A stretch of DNA of 64,000 nt from an uncultured Lachnospiraceae bacterium (GTDB taxonomy: Bacteria > Bacillota > Clostridia > Lachnospirales > Lachnospiraceae), in assembly GCA_910588285.1 (NCBI GenBank), contig CAJUQB010000001.1:55565-119564 (forward strand), written 5' to 3'. Both the position numbers and the translations under genes were made by a program. Positions 6,764 through 18,505 of the stretch are shown here, piece after piece. A model generated the notes under the pieces. That model was not told the origin of the DNA, searched no databases, and saw only the letters and a list, made by a program, of their open reading frames with translations. Within the stretch, counting starts at the first letter, position 1; each line of letters begins with the position of its first letter.

Positions 6764-8249
6764 ATGTTAAAAAAATATAAAAAGAAAAACAGAGTATGGT
6801 TTGCAGCAGCATGGTTGTGCATTCTGATCAGCAATTTATTTGCAGTGACGATGCAATTTTTCAAAGGCGACGTATTGGATTATGCCATTCAGGGAGAAGG
6901 GCAGACGACGGTGAAATATGCAGTGCTCCTGTTTGCGTTTATCCTGGGCGAGGTTTCCTTTTATTTTATGTACAATCAATTTAGTGCAAGGTATATTGTT
7001 GGCTGTACCAGGTGTTTAAAGCATGATATTTTTGAGCGCATACTGAGGAGAAGCTATGTAGAGTTCAAGGATAAGCAGACAGGCGAATATATTGCAAAAT
7101 ATACAAACGAAGCAGATACCATTCGGTCGCTGCATTTTTCCATGCTGCCGGTATTCTGGGATATTTTAATAAAAATAGTATTTGTAAGTATCGCACTCCT
7201 TTGCCTTGATTATCGGATTGCAATTATAACCCTGGTATTATTGACCACGCCCCTCTATGTTCCGAAGCTGATTGAAAAGCAGCTGCAGAAAACACAGACA
7301 GAATATTTACAGGCAGTGGAACGTAATCTGGCAAAGGTCAATGACTGGCTGGCAGGCTTTGAGATTATCAAGAATTTTTCCATGGAGAGGAAAATCATGG
7401 AAATATTTACGGAGAGCAGCAATAGGGCCATGGAAAAGATGCAGAAGGACCGGCAGCTCGGCGCAATATCACAGCTTATGACCACATTGATTTCTTATTT
7501 GTCCTATTTTATCGTTTTGGTATACGCAAGTAGCAATTAAACCGGCCTGTGAATCTATGGACAAATTCCTGGAAGCTTCCCAAGAGCCCCAGCCGGAATG
7601 CTGCCTGCGGGAATTGAAATCAGAGATTCGCTTTTGGGATGCAGCATTTTCTTATGACGGCCAGAACCCTGTGCTTAAGAGCTTTCATTTTACCCTGCAG
7701 AAGGGAAAGCGCTATCTGCTGAAAGGATCCAGTGGCTGCGGCAAAACAACGGTAGTCAATCTGCTGCTGCGCTATTATGATGTGGACAGCGGCAGACTTA
7801 CGGTTGACGGGGCGCCCATAGAGCGCTATGAGAGCACCTATGATTGTGTGACAGTGGTCCGGCAGGAGGCGGTGCTTTTTCACGATACCCTGCGGAACAA
7901 CCTGACCATGTATCGCGATATCGCAGACGAAAAGCTGATGCAGCTGCTTTCTGACCTTGGATTGGATAAGTATGCAAATGCAAAGGCCCTGGATTCTATT
8001 GTTTCCGAGAATGGATCCAATTTTTTCGGAGGGGAGAAGAAGCGGATCTGTCTTGGACGGGCGCTGCTGCGAAATACGGACGTAATTATTTTCGATGAGC
8101 CATTGGCCAATCTGGATGAGGAAACAGCAAGGAAAATAGAGGATCTGTTATTGAAAATAGAGGATCGAACCGTGTTGATTGTATCCCATCAATTTACGGT
8201 GGAAAAACTGGATCAGTTCTCGCAGGTTTATGATTTTGAAGGAAGGTAA
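6764..8249 (+). pseudogene. ABC exporter (permease-ATPase) broken by an internal deletion and frameshift
   Basis: The first frame (6764-7540, 258 residues; GGAGG upstream) holds the N-terminal part of a type-I ABC exporter membrane domain, up to about the fifth helix (LISYLSYFIVLVY), then stops. The +1 frame continues through VAIKPACESMDKFLEA into a complete ATPase domain: Walker A GSSGCGKTT, signature-like FFGGEKKR, Walker B VIIFDEPLANLD, H-loop VSHQ. Together they give roughly 490 residues, less than a normal ~540-580-residue half-exporter, and the sixth helix region is missing. A deletion with its junction near 7515-7530 explains both facts. The ATPase frame has an ATG at 7557 but no visible ribosome site. 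Confidence 0.75.
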
Positions 8250-8260
8250 TTATATTGTTG

Positions 8261-8288
8261 TAGGGGTCAAAAGGTTTTTTGACCCCTA
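8261..8288. terminator. Bidirectional terminator between convergent genes
   Basis: The 12-bp stem TAGGGGTCAAAA / TTTTGACCCCTA with a 4-nt loop lies exactly between the ABC exporter and the convergent MutS-like gene. A/T-rich arm ends serve both directions. Confidence 0.8.
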
Positions 8289-10109
8289 TTATTCCAGGAT
8301 TCCTGCCATGCGCAGCAGATACCGCGCATTTGTGGTGGTGCAGCGCCCTTCTCTTAATTTGTAATCAAAGAGGATGCGGTTTTCCTTATAATGCTCCGTA
8401 AAATAATAATTCCTGGCATCTATGTCCCCGTCATGCTCCAGATCGCACAGTTCAAAATCATGGGTAGTGACCAGTGTGAATCCATAGGGCCTTGACAGCG
8501 CCCGGATGGTTTCCTTTGCCGCGTAGATCCGGTCTCTGGAATTCGTTCCCTTATAGATCTCGTCAATCAGGGAAATCATGGGGATCTTTTTTCGGCTGAC
8601 CTCTATCATCTGCTTGATGCGCAGAAGCTCTGCATAAAAGGTGGAAATTCCCTCATTCACATTATCCTCCGTGCGTATGGAGGTACATAGCTCCATAAGA
8701 GAGATGCGCATGTCTGCGGCAGTGCAGAACCCGCCGGCATAGGCCAGGGCCAGATTGATCCCTATGCTGCGCAAAAAGGTGGTCTTTCCGGACATGTTGG
8801 AGCCTGTTATGATGCAGACGGGATGGGCCAGATCAATATCAATGCCTGCGGCTGCCTCCTCCCGCAACAGAGGATGGCGGATATCGGAGACTGCTAATAC
8901 AGGATGTCTGGAATCCACGATCACAGGCAGGCAATGGCAGGCCCGTGTGTGGGAGATTACGCTTAGGCTTATTAAGGCTTCGGCCTCCCCCAGTGCCGTC
9001 AGCCAGGGCCGGATGCTGTCCCGGTAGCGCTCCTTCCATACGCCGTATCGTTCCATGCAGTGATAATCGTACAGGAACAGGCTGTTGCAGATCAGGAATG
9101 CATAGACATTGTGGCGTATGCATACAGAGCCGGCAAGGGATTCCAGCTCTTGCAATGCAGCGGAGGCAGGGCCGTTTTCCAACAATATCTCCTGCAGGGC
9201 TGCAAGATAAGGGCTGTCAAAATGCTCCCCCTCCAGCAGCCGGAATAAGTTTCGATAAGGGGCAATGGTCCGGTTCATCTGATAGATAGGGGACAATGCC
9301 TGATTGTTTCTGGAAAACCCCAAAAGGGCAGTCAGAAACTGGGCAAATGCAAAAATGGAGAAAAGCGGCAGGGTCACAGGTCTGTAGACGCCAAGCAGAG
9401 CGGAAAACAAAAAGGCCAGCGTAAGGAGGGGGAACAGCCGGATGAGTATCCGGCAAATCAGAGGAGCATGGCTTTTTGCCTGCAGCGCATGAAAAAAATG
9501 CTCCATGATTGCGTTGGATTCCTCATAGGAAATGCTCCGCAGGGGCCTTGCGCCAATCTCAAGCTCCATGCAGAGGGCAGGCTTTTGGGCCAGCTCTGCC
9601 ACTGCCTGCTGGCGGCTTCTGATTTCCCGGGAAAGGGCTGCGGCAGAATCCGCGGCCAGGCCCTTGCCGGCCTGGCCCAGCCAGTGGGCCAGCTGATCCT
9701 GGCCCCAGATGGTGCTTGCCGTGCAGATATACTGATAAAGGGAGCCTTTGCCAAACAGATCCAGATCCTTAGCCTCCGAATCGCCGCTGCTGCTGTACCG
9801 GGCTCCGTCTACGGGAAAGTCCTGCCATTCCTCATGGAAGCGTGCCATATAATCCTTAAGGACAGACTGTGTATCCTCCTGATATGCCTGCTCCTTTGCC
9901 AGCCTGCCGTGGCGGCGGATCAGCAGGAGAAAGGCAGCTCCAAGCCCAAGGGCCGGAAGGAGCAGGATAAGGCTTTTCTGCTGATAACCAAGAAACAGAA
10001 GCAGCGCTGCAAGGGCAAAGGTGACGCCCCTTAGAAAGGATACCCGGTTGGACACCAGGGCCAGCCTTGCGGATTGCTCCAGGCTGGCTTCATATTTTTT
10101 CTCATACAT
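8289..10109 (-). CDS. MutS-like ATPase with membrane segments
   Basis: 606 residues, much shorter than true MutS (~850-900). The C-terminal third is a MutS domain V ATPase: Walker A TGSNMSGKTTFL with Lys at about residue 442, Walker B SLIDEIYKGTNSRDR, and the VTTHDFELCDL switch. There is no mismatch-recognition domain I and no Smr domain. Hydrophobic pairs at about residues 28-64 and 220-268 look like transmembrane helices, so it belongs to the membrane MutS-like branch of Clostridia and Bacteroidetes, whose role is unknown. It begins 8 nt after typA on the same strand and is probably cotranscribed with it. Confidence 0.82.
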   Translation of the reverse strand: MYEKKYEASLEQSARLALVSNRVSFLRGVTFALAALLLFLGYQQKSLILLLPALGLGAAFLLLIRRHGRLAKEQAYQEDTQSVLKDYMARFHEEWQDFPVDGARYSSSGDSEAKDLDLFGKGSLYQYICTASTIWGQDQLAHWLGQAGKGLAADSAAALSREIRSRQQAVAELAQKPALCMELEIGARPLRSISYEESNAIMEHFFHALQAKSHAPLICRILIRLFPLLTLAFLFSALLGVYRPVTLPLFSIFAFAQFLTALLGFSRNNQALSPIYQMNRTIAPYRNLFRLLEGEHFDSPYLAALQEILLENGPASAALQELESLAGSVCIRHNVYAFLICNSLFLYDYHCMERYGVWKERYRDSIRPWLTALGEAEALISLSVISHTRACHCLPVIVDSRHPVLAVSDIRHPLLREEAAAGIDIDLAHPVCIITGSNMSGKTTFLRSIGINLALAYAGGFCTAADMRISLMELCTSIRTEDNVNEGISTFYAELLRIKQMIEVSRKKIPMISLIDEIYKGTNSRDRIYAAKETIRALSRPYGFTLVTTHDFELCDLEHDGDIDARNYYFTEHYKENRILFDYKLREGRCTTTNARYLLRMAGILE

Positions 10110-10117
10110 ACAGATAC

Positions 10118-11944
<1,827 letters not shown>

Positions 11945-12198
11945 ATGCTATCCTTCTTTCTGTATCCAATCATTGTTAAAGGGTGAATTCCCTATGCAAC
12001 CGTTATTAAGTGTCGGTTTTCCTTATTATATGCGAAAAAAATGACCGACTTTTTTATTCTACCATAAATGGGGGATTTGGCAAGTATTTTTTGGCATGAA
12101 ATGCGGGAAAGCACTTGGCGGAAATACTTGGCGGAAGCCAAATATACGAAATGCCGGATTTTTAGCTTGGTTTTCCGTTGGTTTTGTGGAAAATAGTA

Positions 12199-12227
12199 TT
12201 GTAAAATACAGGTACTTTTGATATAAT
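12199..12227 (+). promoter_or_regulatory. Sigma-A promoter of the DUF4190 gene
   Basis: TTGTAA (12199-12204), a 17-bp spacer and TATAAT (12222-12227) lie 40 bp before the ATG. This is in the 322-bp divergent gap 11945-12266, where I saw no gene; the rest of that gap should contain the typA promoter on the other strand. Confidence 0.72.
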
Positions 12228-12266
12228 GTTCACGAAAATGAAAACAAAAAGATGGAGGAATTATAA

Positions 12267-12719
12267 ATGAGCGAAGGATACAATAATTTTGAAAATGGCA
12301 GTGAGAGCAACAATACCCAATACACCCAGGCACCCTCCGGAAATGGTAGTGGCTACAGCTATGGAGGCCCGGTGAACGATTATTCTTCCGGAAAGGGACA
12401 GGGCAAGGGACTCGGAATTGCGTCCATGGTATGCGGTATTTTGTCTATTGTTTTGGTATGCTGTTCCGGTTATATTCCCTTTTTGCCGATTGTGCTGGGG
12501 ATCGTTGCTGTAGTTCTGGGTATTGTCCAGATCGTGAAGAATGAGAGCAAGGGTATGGCCATTGCCGGTATTATCTGCGGGGCTATTGGCGTGCTGATTT
12601 ACATCGCGCTGCTGATTATTGGCTTTGCCGTTCTGGGCGCCATGGGCGGTGAGATGGATTATAATGAGCTGCTGCGCCAGCTGGAGGATATAGAGAACAG
12701 TCTGAGGATCCGTCTGTAG
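12267..12719 (+). CDS. DUF4190-type membrane protein
   Basis: 150 residues. A Gly/Ser/Asn/Tyr-rich disordered N-terminus (~45 residues) is followed by GLGIASMVCGILSIVL, a hydrophobic hairpin (~48-90) and a second membrane segment (~100-125), then a short acidic helix. The 'G.A..S.V.GI.S' pattern is typical of DUF4190 proteins of unknown function. GATGGAGGA precedes the start and a sigma-A promoter lies 40 bp upstream. A long hairpin separates it from ileS, so it is probably a single-gene transcript. Confidence 0.75.
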   Translation: MSEGYNNFENGSESNNTQYTQAPSGNGSGYSYGGPVNDYSSGKGQGKGLGIASMVCGILSIVLVCCSGYIPFLPIVLGIVAVVLGIVQIVKNESKGMAIAGIICGAIGVLIYIALLIIGFAVLGAMGGEMDYNELLRQLEDIENSLRIRL

Positions 12720-12771
12720 GAGATACCGGTATCTTTTTGGGATATATTCAGGTATGAGGTAGCAGGTAGTC

Positions 12772-12819
12772 AAGACGAAGAACCCTCGTCCCTTTTACAG
12801 GACGAGGGATTTTCGTCTT
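12772..12819 (+). terminator. Long hairpin between the DUF4190 gene and ileS
   Basis: AAGACGAA (12772-12779) pairs with TTCGTCTT (12812-12819), enclosing CCCTCGTCC / GGACGAGGG with an 8-nt loop. It probably terminates the upstream gene. It lies where an ileS T-box antiterminator would be expected, but no T-box core was found in the 138-bp gap. Confidence 0.65.
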
Positions 12820-12857
12820 AAAGTAAGCGGACAGGAAATGATATATAGGAGAATTTT

Positions 12858-15800
12858 ATGTATAACAAGGTCGAAACGAATATGAACTTTGTGGAGCGGG
12901 AAAAGGCCACAGAGCAGTTTTGGAAGGATAATGATATCTTCCGCAAGAGTATGGAGAACCGCAGGGATGGGGAAACCTACACCTTTTATGACGGGCCGCC
13001 CACAGCCAATGGGAAGCCTCATATCGGTCATGTGCTGACCCGGGTGATCAAGGATATGATTCCCCGTTACCAGACCATGAAGGGCAAATACGTGCCCCGC
13101 AAGGCAGGCTGGGATACCCATGGCCTTCCGGTGGAGCTGGAGGTGGAGAAGCTTCTGGGCCTCAATGGGAAGGATCAGATTGAGGAATTCGGGATGGAGC
13201 CCTTCCTTGAAAAATGCAAGGAATCCGTATGGAAATACAAGGGCATGTGGGAGGATTTTTCAGGCACAGTGGGCTTCTGGGCGGATATGGATGACCCTTA
13301 TGTGACCTATGACGATAATTTTATTGAATCCGAATGGTGGGCCTTGAACCAGATCTGGAAGAAGGGCCTGTTATACAAGGGCTTCAAGATTGTGCCCTAC
13401 TGCCCGCGCTGCGGGACGCCGCTGTCTACGGCGGAGGTATCCCAGGGCTACCGCACGGTGAAGGAGCGGTCTGCCATTGTACGGTTCCGGGTGAAGGGAG
13501 AGGATGCCTATTTCCTGGCATGGACCACCACGCCCTGGACGCTGCCCTCCAACCTGGCTCTCTGTGTGAATCCCCAGGAGACCTACTGCAGGGTAAAGGC
13601 AGCGGACGGCTATGTTTACTATATGGCTAAGGCACTATTGGACAAGGTGCTGGGTTCTCTGGCACCGGATGAGGACACGCCCGGGTACGAGGTTATGGAA
13701 GAGTTTCAGGGCACGGATCTGGAGTATAAGGAATATGTGCCGCTGTTTGATTTTGCCAGGGAATCTGTGGCAAAACAGGGCAAGCGGGCATATTTTGTAA
13801 CCTGCGCCGATTATGTCACCATGACAGATGGTACCGGTATTGTTCACATTGCGCCGGCCTTCGGTGAGGATGACGCCCAGGTGGGACGGCAGTATGACCT
13901 TCCCTTTGTTCAGTTTGTCAATGGCAAGGGCGAGATGACAGAGGAGACCAGCTATGCCGGGGTATTTGTGAAGAAGGCAGATCCCATGGTGCTTGAGGAT
14001 CTTCAGAAGGCAGGCCTTCTCTTTGACGCCCCCAGGTTCGAGCACGAGTATCCCCATTGCTGGCGCTGTGATACGCCGCTGATCTACTATGCCAGAGAGT
14101 CCTGGTACATCAAGGAGACGGCAGTGCGGGAGGATCTGATACGCAACAACAATACGGTGAACTGGATTCCGGAGTCCATTGGCAAGGGCCGCTTCGGCAA
14201 CTGGCTGGAGAACATCCAGGATTGGGCCATTTCCAGGAACCGCTATTGGGGTACGCCCCTGAATATCTGGGAGTGTGAGGGCTGCGGGCGCCAGGAGTCC
14301 ATCGGAAGCCGCGGGGAGCTGGCCGAGCGCAGCGGAAGGCCGGAGGATGCCCAGGTAGAGCTGCACCGCCCCTACATTGATGCAGTTACCTTTACCTGCC
14401 CGGATTGCGGCAAGACCATGCGCCGGGTGCCGGAGGTGGTCGACTGCTGGTTTGACAGCGGGGCCATGCCCTTTGCGCAGCATCACTATCCCTTTGAGAA
14501 CAAGGAGCTGTTTGAGCAGCAGTTTCCGGCACAGTTTATCTCCGAGGCAGTGGATCAGACCCGCGGGTGGTTCCATTCCCTGATGGCAGAGTCCACCCTG
14601 CTGTTTAACAAGGCGCCCTATGAGAATGTGATTGTGCTGGGCCACGTGCAGGATGAGAACGGACAGAAGATGAGCAAGTCCAAGGGCAATGCCGTGGATC
14701 CCTTTGAGGCCCTGGCTACCTATGGGGCGGATGCCATCCGCTGGTATTTTTATATCAATTCCGCACCCTGGCTGCCCAACCGGTTCCACGGCAAGGCAGT
14801 GCAGGAGGGGCAGCGCAAGTTTATGGGAACCCTGTGGAACACCTATGCATTTTTTGTTCTCTATGCGAATATCGACGGGTTTGATGCCACAAAATATTCT
14901 CTGGAATATGAGAAGCTGTCTGTGATGGACCGCTGGCTTCTGTCCAAGCTGAACACCCTGGTGAAGGATGTGGACAGCAATCTGGGAAGCTACCGGATTC
15001 CGGAGGCAGCAAGGGCGCTGGATGATTTTACAGATGATATGAGTAACTGGTATGTCCGCAGAAGCCGGGAGCGTTTCTGGGCCAAGGGGATGGAGCAGGA
15101 CAAGATCAACGCCTACATGACATTGTACACCGCGCTGGTGACAGTGGCCAAGACAGCTGCCCCCATGATTCCCTTCATGGCGGAGGATATTTACCGGAAC
15201 TTGGTCTGCTCTCTGGACAGCAGCGCGCCCATAAGCGTTCATCTCTGCGATTTCCCGGCGGCCCGGGAGAACTGGATTGACAAAGATCTTGAGAAAAATA
15301 TGAATGACCTGCTGAAGGTAGTGGTGATGGGACGTGCCTGCCGGAATGCTGCCAATATCAAGAACCGCCAGCCCATCGGAACCATGTATATCAAGGCACC
15401 CTTCGCATTGCCCGAATTTTATCATGCGATTATTGAGGATGAGCTGAACGTGAAGCAGGTGGTATTTACAGAGGATGTTTCCGCATTTTCCAGCTACAGC
15501 TTCAAGCCCCAGCTTCGGACCGTTGGGCCCAAGTATGGGAAGTTCTTAAAGCAGATTCAGGCGGCCCTGGCAGGACTTGACGGCAATGCAGCGATGGCAG
15601 AGCTGAAGCAGGAGGGCGTGCTGCGGCTTCCTGATGTAGATGCATCCATTGCACTGGCCGAGGAGGACCTTCTGATCAGCGTGGCCCAGATGGAGGGCTA
15701 TGCCACGGAGGCAGACAATGAGGTGATGGTGGTACTGGATACGAACCTGACGCCGGAGCTTGTAGAGGAAGGCTTTGTCCGGGAGCTGATCAGCAAGATC

Positions 15801-16016
15801 CAGACAATGCGCAAGGAAGCCGGTTTTGAGGTGATGGATAAGATCCGTCTTTCCTATTTGGCGGATGACAGGATCCGGGCCGTTTTTGAAAAATCCGGGG
15901 AACAGATACAAAAGGAAGTGCTGGCGGAGGCAATTTCTGCAGACGCACTGAGCGGCTATCAGAAGGAATGGAATATCAACGGAGAAAGAGTAACCCTTGG
16001 AGTAGAAAAATTATAA
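12858..16016 (+). CDS. ileS: Isoleucyl-tRNA synthetase
   Basis: 1052 residues. The class I signatures are HIGH at residues 55-58 (NGKPHIGHVLTRV) and KMSKS at 604-608 (KMSKSKGN). The editing (CP1) region contains TWTTTPWTLPSNLAL-like AWTTTPWTLPSNLA, and the stem-contact and anticodon domains follow. Length and GWDTHGLPVELEVEK suggest the long, eukaryote-like IleRS type 2, a class that is often less sensitive to mupirocin; that resistance is inference. It charges tRNA-Ile in the cytoplasm. AGGAG precedes the ATG; glgP follows after 19 bp and may be co-transcribed. Confidence 0.97.
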   Translation: MYNKVETNMNFVEREKATEQFWKDNDIFRKSMENRRDGETYTFYDGPPTANGKPHIGHVLTRVIKDMIPRYQTMKGKYVPRKAGWDTHGLPVELEVEKLLGLNGKDQIEEFGMEPFLEKCKESVWKYKGMWEDFSGTVGFWADMDDPYVTYDDNFIESEWWALNQIWKKGLLYKGFKIVPYCPRCGTPLSTAEVSQGYRTVKERSAIVRFRVKGEDAYFLAWTTTPWTLPSNLALCVNPQETYCRVKAADGYVYYMAKALLDKVLGSLAPDEDTPGYEVMEEFQGTDLEYKEYVPLFDFARESVAKQGKRAYFVTCADYVTMTDGTGIVHIAPAFGEDDAQVGRQYDLPFVQFVNGKGEMTEETSYAGVFVKKADPMVLEDLQKAGLLFDAPRFEHEYPHCWRCDTPLIYYARESWYIKETAVREDLIRNNNTVNWIPESIGKGRFGNWLENIQDWAISRNRYWGTPLNIWECEGCGRQESIGSRGELAERSGRPEDAQVELHRPYIDAVTFTCPDCGKTMRRVPEVVDCWFDSGAMPFAQHHYPFENKELFEQQFPAQFISEAVDQTRGWFHSLMAESTLLFNKAPYENVIVLGHVQDENGQKMSKSKGNAVDPFEALATYGADAIRWYFYINSAPWLPNRFHGKAVQEGQRKFMGTLWNTYAFFVLYANIDGFDATKYSLEYEKLSVMDRWLLSKLNTLVKDVDSNLGSYRIPEAARALDDFTDDMSNWYVRRSRERFWAKGMEQDKINAYMTLYTALVTVAKTAAPMIPFMAEDIYRNLVCSLDSSAPISVHLCDFPAARENWIDKDLEKNMNDLLKVVVMGRACRNAANIKNRQPIGTMYIKAPFALPEFYHAIIEDELNVKQVVFTEDVSAFSSYSFKPQLRTVGPKYGKFLKQIQAALAGLDGNAAMAELKQEGVLRLPDVDASIALAEEDLLISVAQMEGYATEADNEVMVVLDTNLTPELVEEGFVRELISKIQTMRKEAGFEVMDKIRLSYLADDRIRAVFEKSGEQIQKEVLAEAISADALSGYQKEWNINGERVTLGVEKL

Positions 16017-16035
16017 AGAATAGGAGCAGATACCG

Positions 16036-18504
16036 ATGACAAATAAGAGTTTTTTGAAGGATGAATTTATCAAGAGCGTGAAGGATAATGTGAAGAATCT
16101 GTATCGAAAGACCTTCGATGAGGCTTCCAGCCAGGAGATTTTCCAGGCAGTGTCCCATACGGTAAAGGATGTAATCATTGACCAGTGGCTGGCAACCCAG
16201 AGCGTATTTGAACAGCAGGATCCCAAGATGGTCTACTACATGTCTATGGAGTTTTTGATGGGCCGGGCTCTGGGAAACAACCTGATAAACCTGACAGCCT
16301 ATGATGTGGTGAAAGAGGCGCTGGAAGAAATGGGCTTCAATCTGAATGTCATCGAGGACGAGGAGCCGGATCCGGCGCTTGGCAACGGTGGTCTGGGGCG
16401 TCTGGCGGCCTGTTTTATGGAGTCTCTGGCAACCCTTGGATATCCGGCATATGGCTGTGGGATCCGCTATCGCTACGGAATGTTCAAACAGAAGATTCAG
16501 GACGGCTTTCAGGTGGAGATTCCGGACAACTGGCTGAAGGATGGGTATCCCTTTGAGCTGCGCAGGCCGGAACATACCTTCGAGGTGCGGTTCGGCGGCT
16601 TTGTCCGTGCCGAGAACAGCGATTACGGCAGAACCAGGTTCGTCCATGAGGGCTACCAGTCTGTGAAGGCGGTTCCCTATGACATGCCCATCATTGGCTA
16701 CAATAACAATGTGGTAAATACCTTGATGATCTGGGATGCGGAGCCCATGGAGTGCTTTGAGCTCAGCTCCTTTGACAAGGGCGATTACAGGAAGGCAGTG
16801 GAGCAGGAGAACCTGGCCAGGAACCTGGTGGATGTGCTTTATCCCAATGACAACCACATTGCAGGCAAGGAGCTTCGCTTAAAGCAGCAGTATTTCTTTG
16901 TGTCTGCCAGCGTGCAGCGTGCAGTGGCAAGATATAAGAAGAACCATGCGGACTTAAGCCGGATGCCGGAGAAGGTGGCATTCCAGCTGAACGATACCCA
17001 TCCCACTGTGGCTGTGGCCGAGCTGATGCGTATCCTTTTGGATGTGGAAGGCATGGAGTGGGATGCTGCATGGGAGATTACCTCCAAGGTATGCGCTTAC
17101 ACGAACCATACCATTATGGCGGAAGCGTTGGAGAAATGGCCCATTGAGATCTTCTCCAGGCTGCTGCCCCGTATTTACCAGATTGTGGAGGAGATCAACC
17201 GGAGATTCCTGCAGGAGATCGAGAGGAAGTTTCCTGGGGATCATCGCAGGGTGCAGAAGATGGCAATCATCTATGACGGACAGGTGAAGATGGCGCATCT
17301 GGCCATTGCGGCCGGCCATTCGGTCAACGGTGTGGCAAGACTTCATACGGAGATCCTGAAAAACCAGGAGCTGAAGGATTTCTATGAGCTGTTCCCGGAG
17401 AAGTTCAACAACAAGACCAATGGAATTACACAGAGGCGTTTCCTGTATCATGGCAACCCGCTGCTGGCTGAGTGGATCAATAAGAAGATCGGCTCCGACT
17501 GGATCAAGGAGCTGCCCCATCTAAAGAAGCTGGCGATTTATGCCGATGACCCCAAATGCCAGCAGGAATTTATGAATATCAAGTACCAGAACAAGCTGCG
17601 CCTGGCAGATTATATTATGAAGCACAATGGGATAGAGGTGGACCCCCGCTCTATTTTTGATGTGCAGGTGAAGCGTCTTCATGAGTATAAGCGGCAGCTG
17701 CTGAATATTTTGCATGTGATGCATCTTTACAATACCCTGAAAAACCATCCGGAGATGGATATGTATCCCAGAACCTTTATTTTTGGGGCCAAGGCTGCGG
17801 CAGGCTACCAGATTGCCAAGCTGACCATCAAGCTGATCAACAATGTGGCTGAGGTAATCAACAATGATAAGAGCATCCGGGGCAAGATCAAGGTGGTATT
17901 TATTGAGGACTACAAGGTATCCAACGCAGAGTGGATTTTTGCGGCCTCGGATGTTAGCGAGCAGATTTCCACGGCCAGCAAGGAGGCCTCTGGAACCGGC
18001 AATATGAAGTTCATGCTGAATGGCGCGGTGACCTTAGGCACCATGGACGGAGCCAACGTGGAGATCGTGGAAGAGGTAGGGGAGGAGAATGCCTTTATTT
18101 TCGGCATGAGCTCTGATGAGGTAATCAGCCATGAGCAGAATCGGGATTATGATCCCATGCAGATCTTCAACAGCGACCAGGATATCCGCATGGTATTAAA
18201 CCAGCTGATCAATGGCCAGTATTCCAAGAATGATACGGAGCTGTTCCGGCCATTGTACAATTCGCTGCTGAATACCCAGTGTACTCAGTATGCAGATACC
18301 TATTTCATCCTGAAGGATTTCCGCTCCTATGCGGAGACCCAGAAGAAGGTGGAGGAGGCTTATCGGGATGAGCGAAGATGGGCAAGGATGGCCATGCTGA
18401 ATGTGGCGCATGCCGGCAAATTCTCCTCAGACCGCACCATCCAGGAATATGTGGATGATATTTGGAAATTAGATAAGATTACCGTAGAATTAGAGGAGGA
18501 ATAA
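16036..18504 (+). CDS. glgP: Glycogen/alpha-glucan phosphorylase
   Basis: 822 residues, normal for GT35 phosphorylases. It releases glucose-1-phosphate from alpha-1,4-glucans using pyridoxal phosphate. Visible features: YYMSMEFLMGRALGNNL near the N-terminus, GNGGLGRLAACF, NDTHPTVAVAELMR, and the PLP-binding EASGTGNMKFMLNG with the cofactor Lys at residue 658. TAGGAGC precedes the start. It follows ileS by 19 bp and ends 1 bp before the ThuA-like gene, indicating translational coupling. No other glycogen genes are nearby. Confidence 0.96.
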   Translation: MTNKSFLKDEFIKSVKDNVKNLYRKTFDEASSQEIFQAVSHTVKDVIIDQWLATQSVFEQQDPKMVYYMSMEFLMGRALGNNLINLTAYDVVKEALEEMGFNLNVIEDEEPDPALGNGGLGRLAACFMESLATLGYPAYGCGIRYRYGMFKQKIQDGFQVEIPDNWLKDGYPFELRRPEHTFEVRFGGFVRAENSDYGRTRFVHEGYQSVKAVPYDMPIIGYNNNVVNTLMIWDAEPMECFELSSFDKGDYRKAVEQENLARNLVDVLYPNDNHIAGKELRLKQQYFFVSASVQRAVARYKKNHADLSRMPEKVAFQLNDTHPTVAVAELMRILLDVEGMEWDAAWEITSKVCAYTNHTIMAEALEKWPIEIFSRLLPRIYQIVEEINRRFLQEIERKFPGDHRRVQKMAIIYDGQVKMAHLAIAAGHSVNGVARLHTEILKNQELKDFYELFPEKFNNKTNGITQRRFLYHGNPLLAEWINKKIGSDWIKELPHLKKLAIYADDPKCQQEFMNIKYQNKLRLADYIMKHNGIEVDPRSIFDVQVKRLHEYKRQLLNILHVMHLYNTLKNHPEMDMYPRTFIFGAKAAAGYQIAKLTIKLINNVAEVINNDKSIRGKIKVVFIEDYKVSNAEWIFAASDVSEQISTASKEASGTGNMKFMLNGAVTLGTMDGANVEIVEEVGEENAFIFGMSSDEVISHEQNRDYDPMQIFNSDQDIRMVLNQLINGQYSKNDTELFRPLYNSLLNTQCTQYADTYFILKDFRSYAETQKKVEEAYRDERRWARMAMLNVAHAGKFSSDRTIQEYVDDIWKLDKITVELEEE

Positions 18505-18505
18505 C

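Noticed and set aside
12720..12857. T-box riboswitch before ileS
   Set aside because: The gap is too short and the conserved T-box core was not seen.
13635..15425. 596-residue open frame antisense to ileS
   Set aside because: It lies wholly inside ileS, has no domain pattern and no ribosome site; it is a by-product of GC-rich codon bias.
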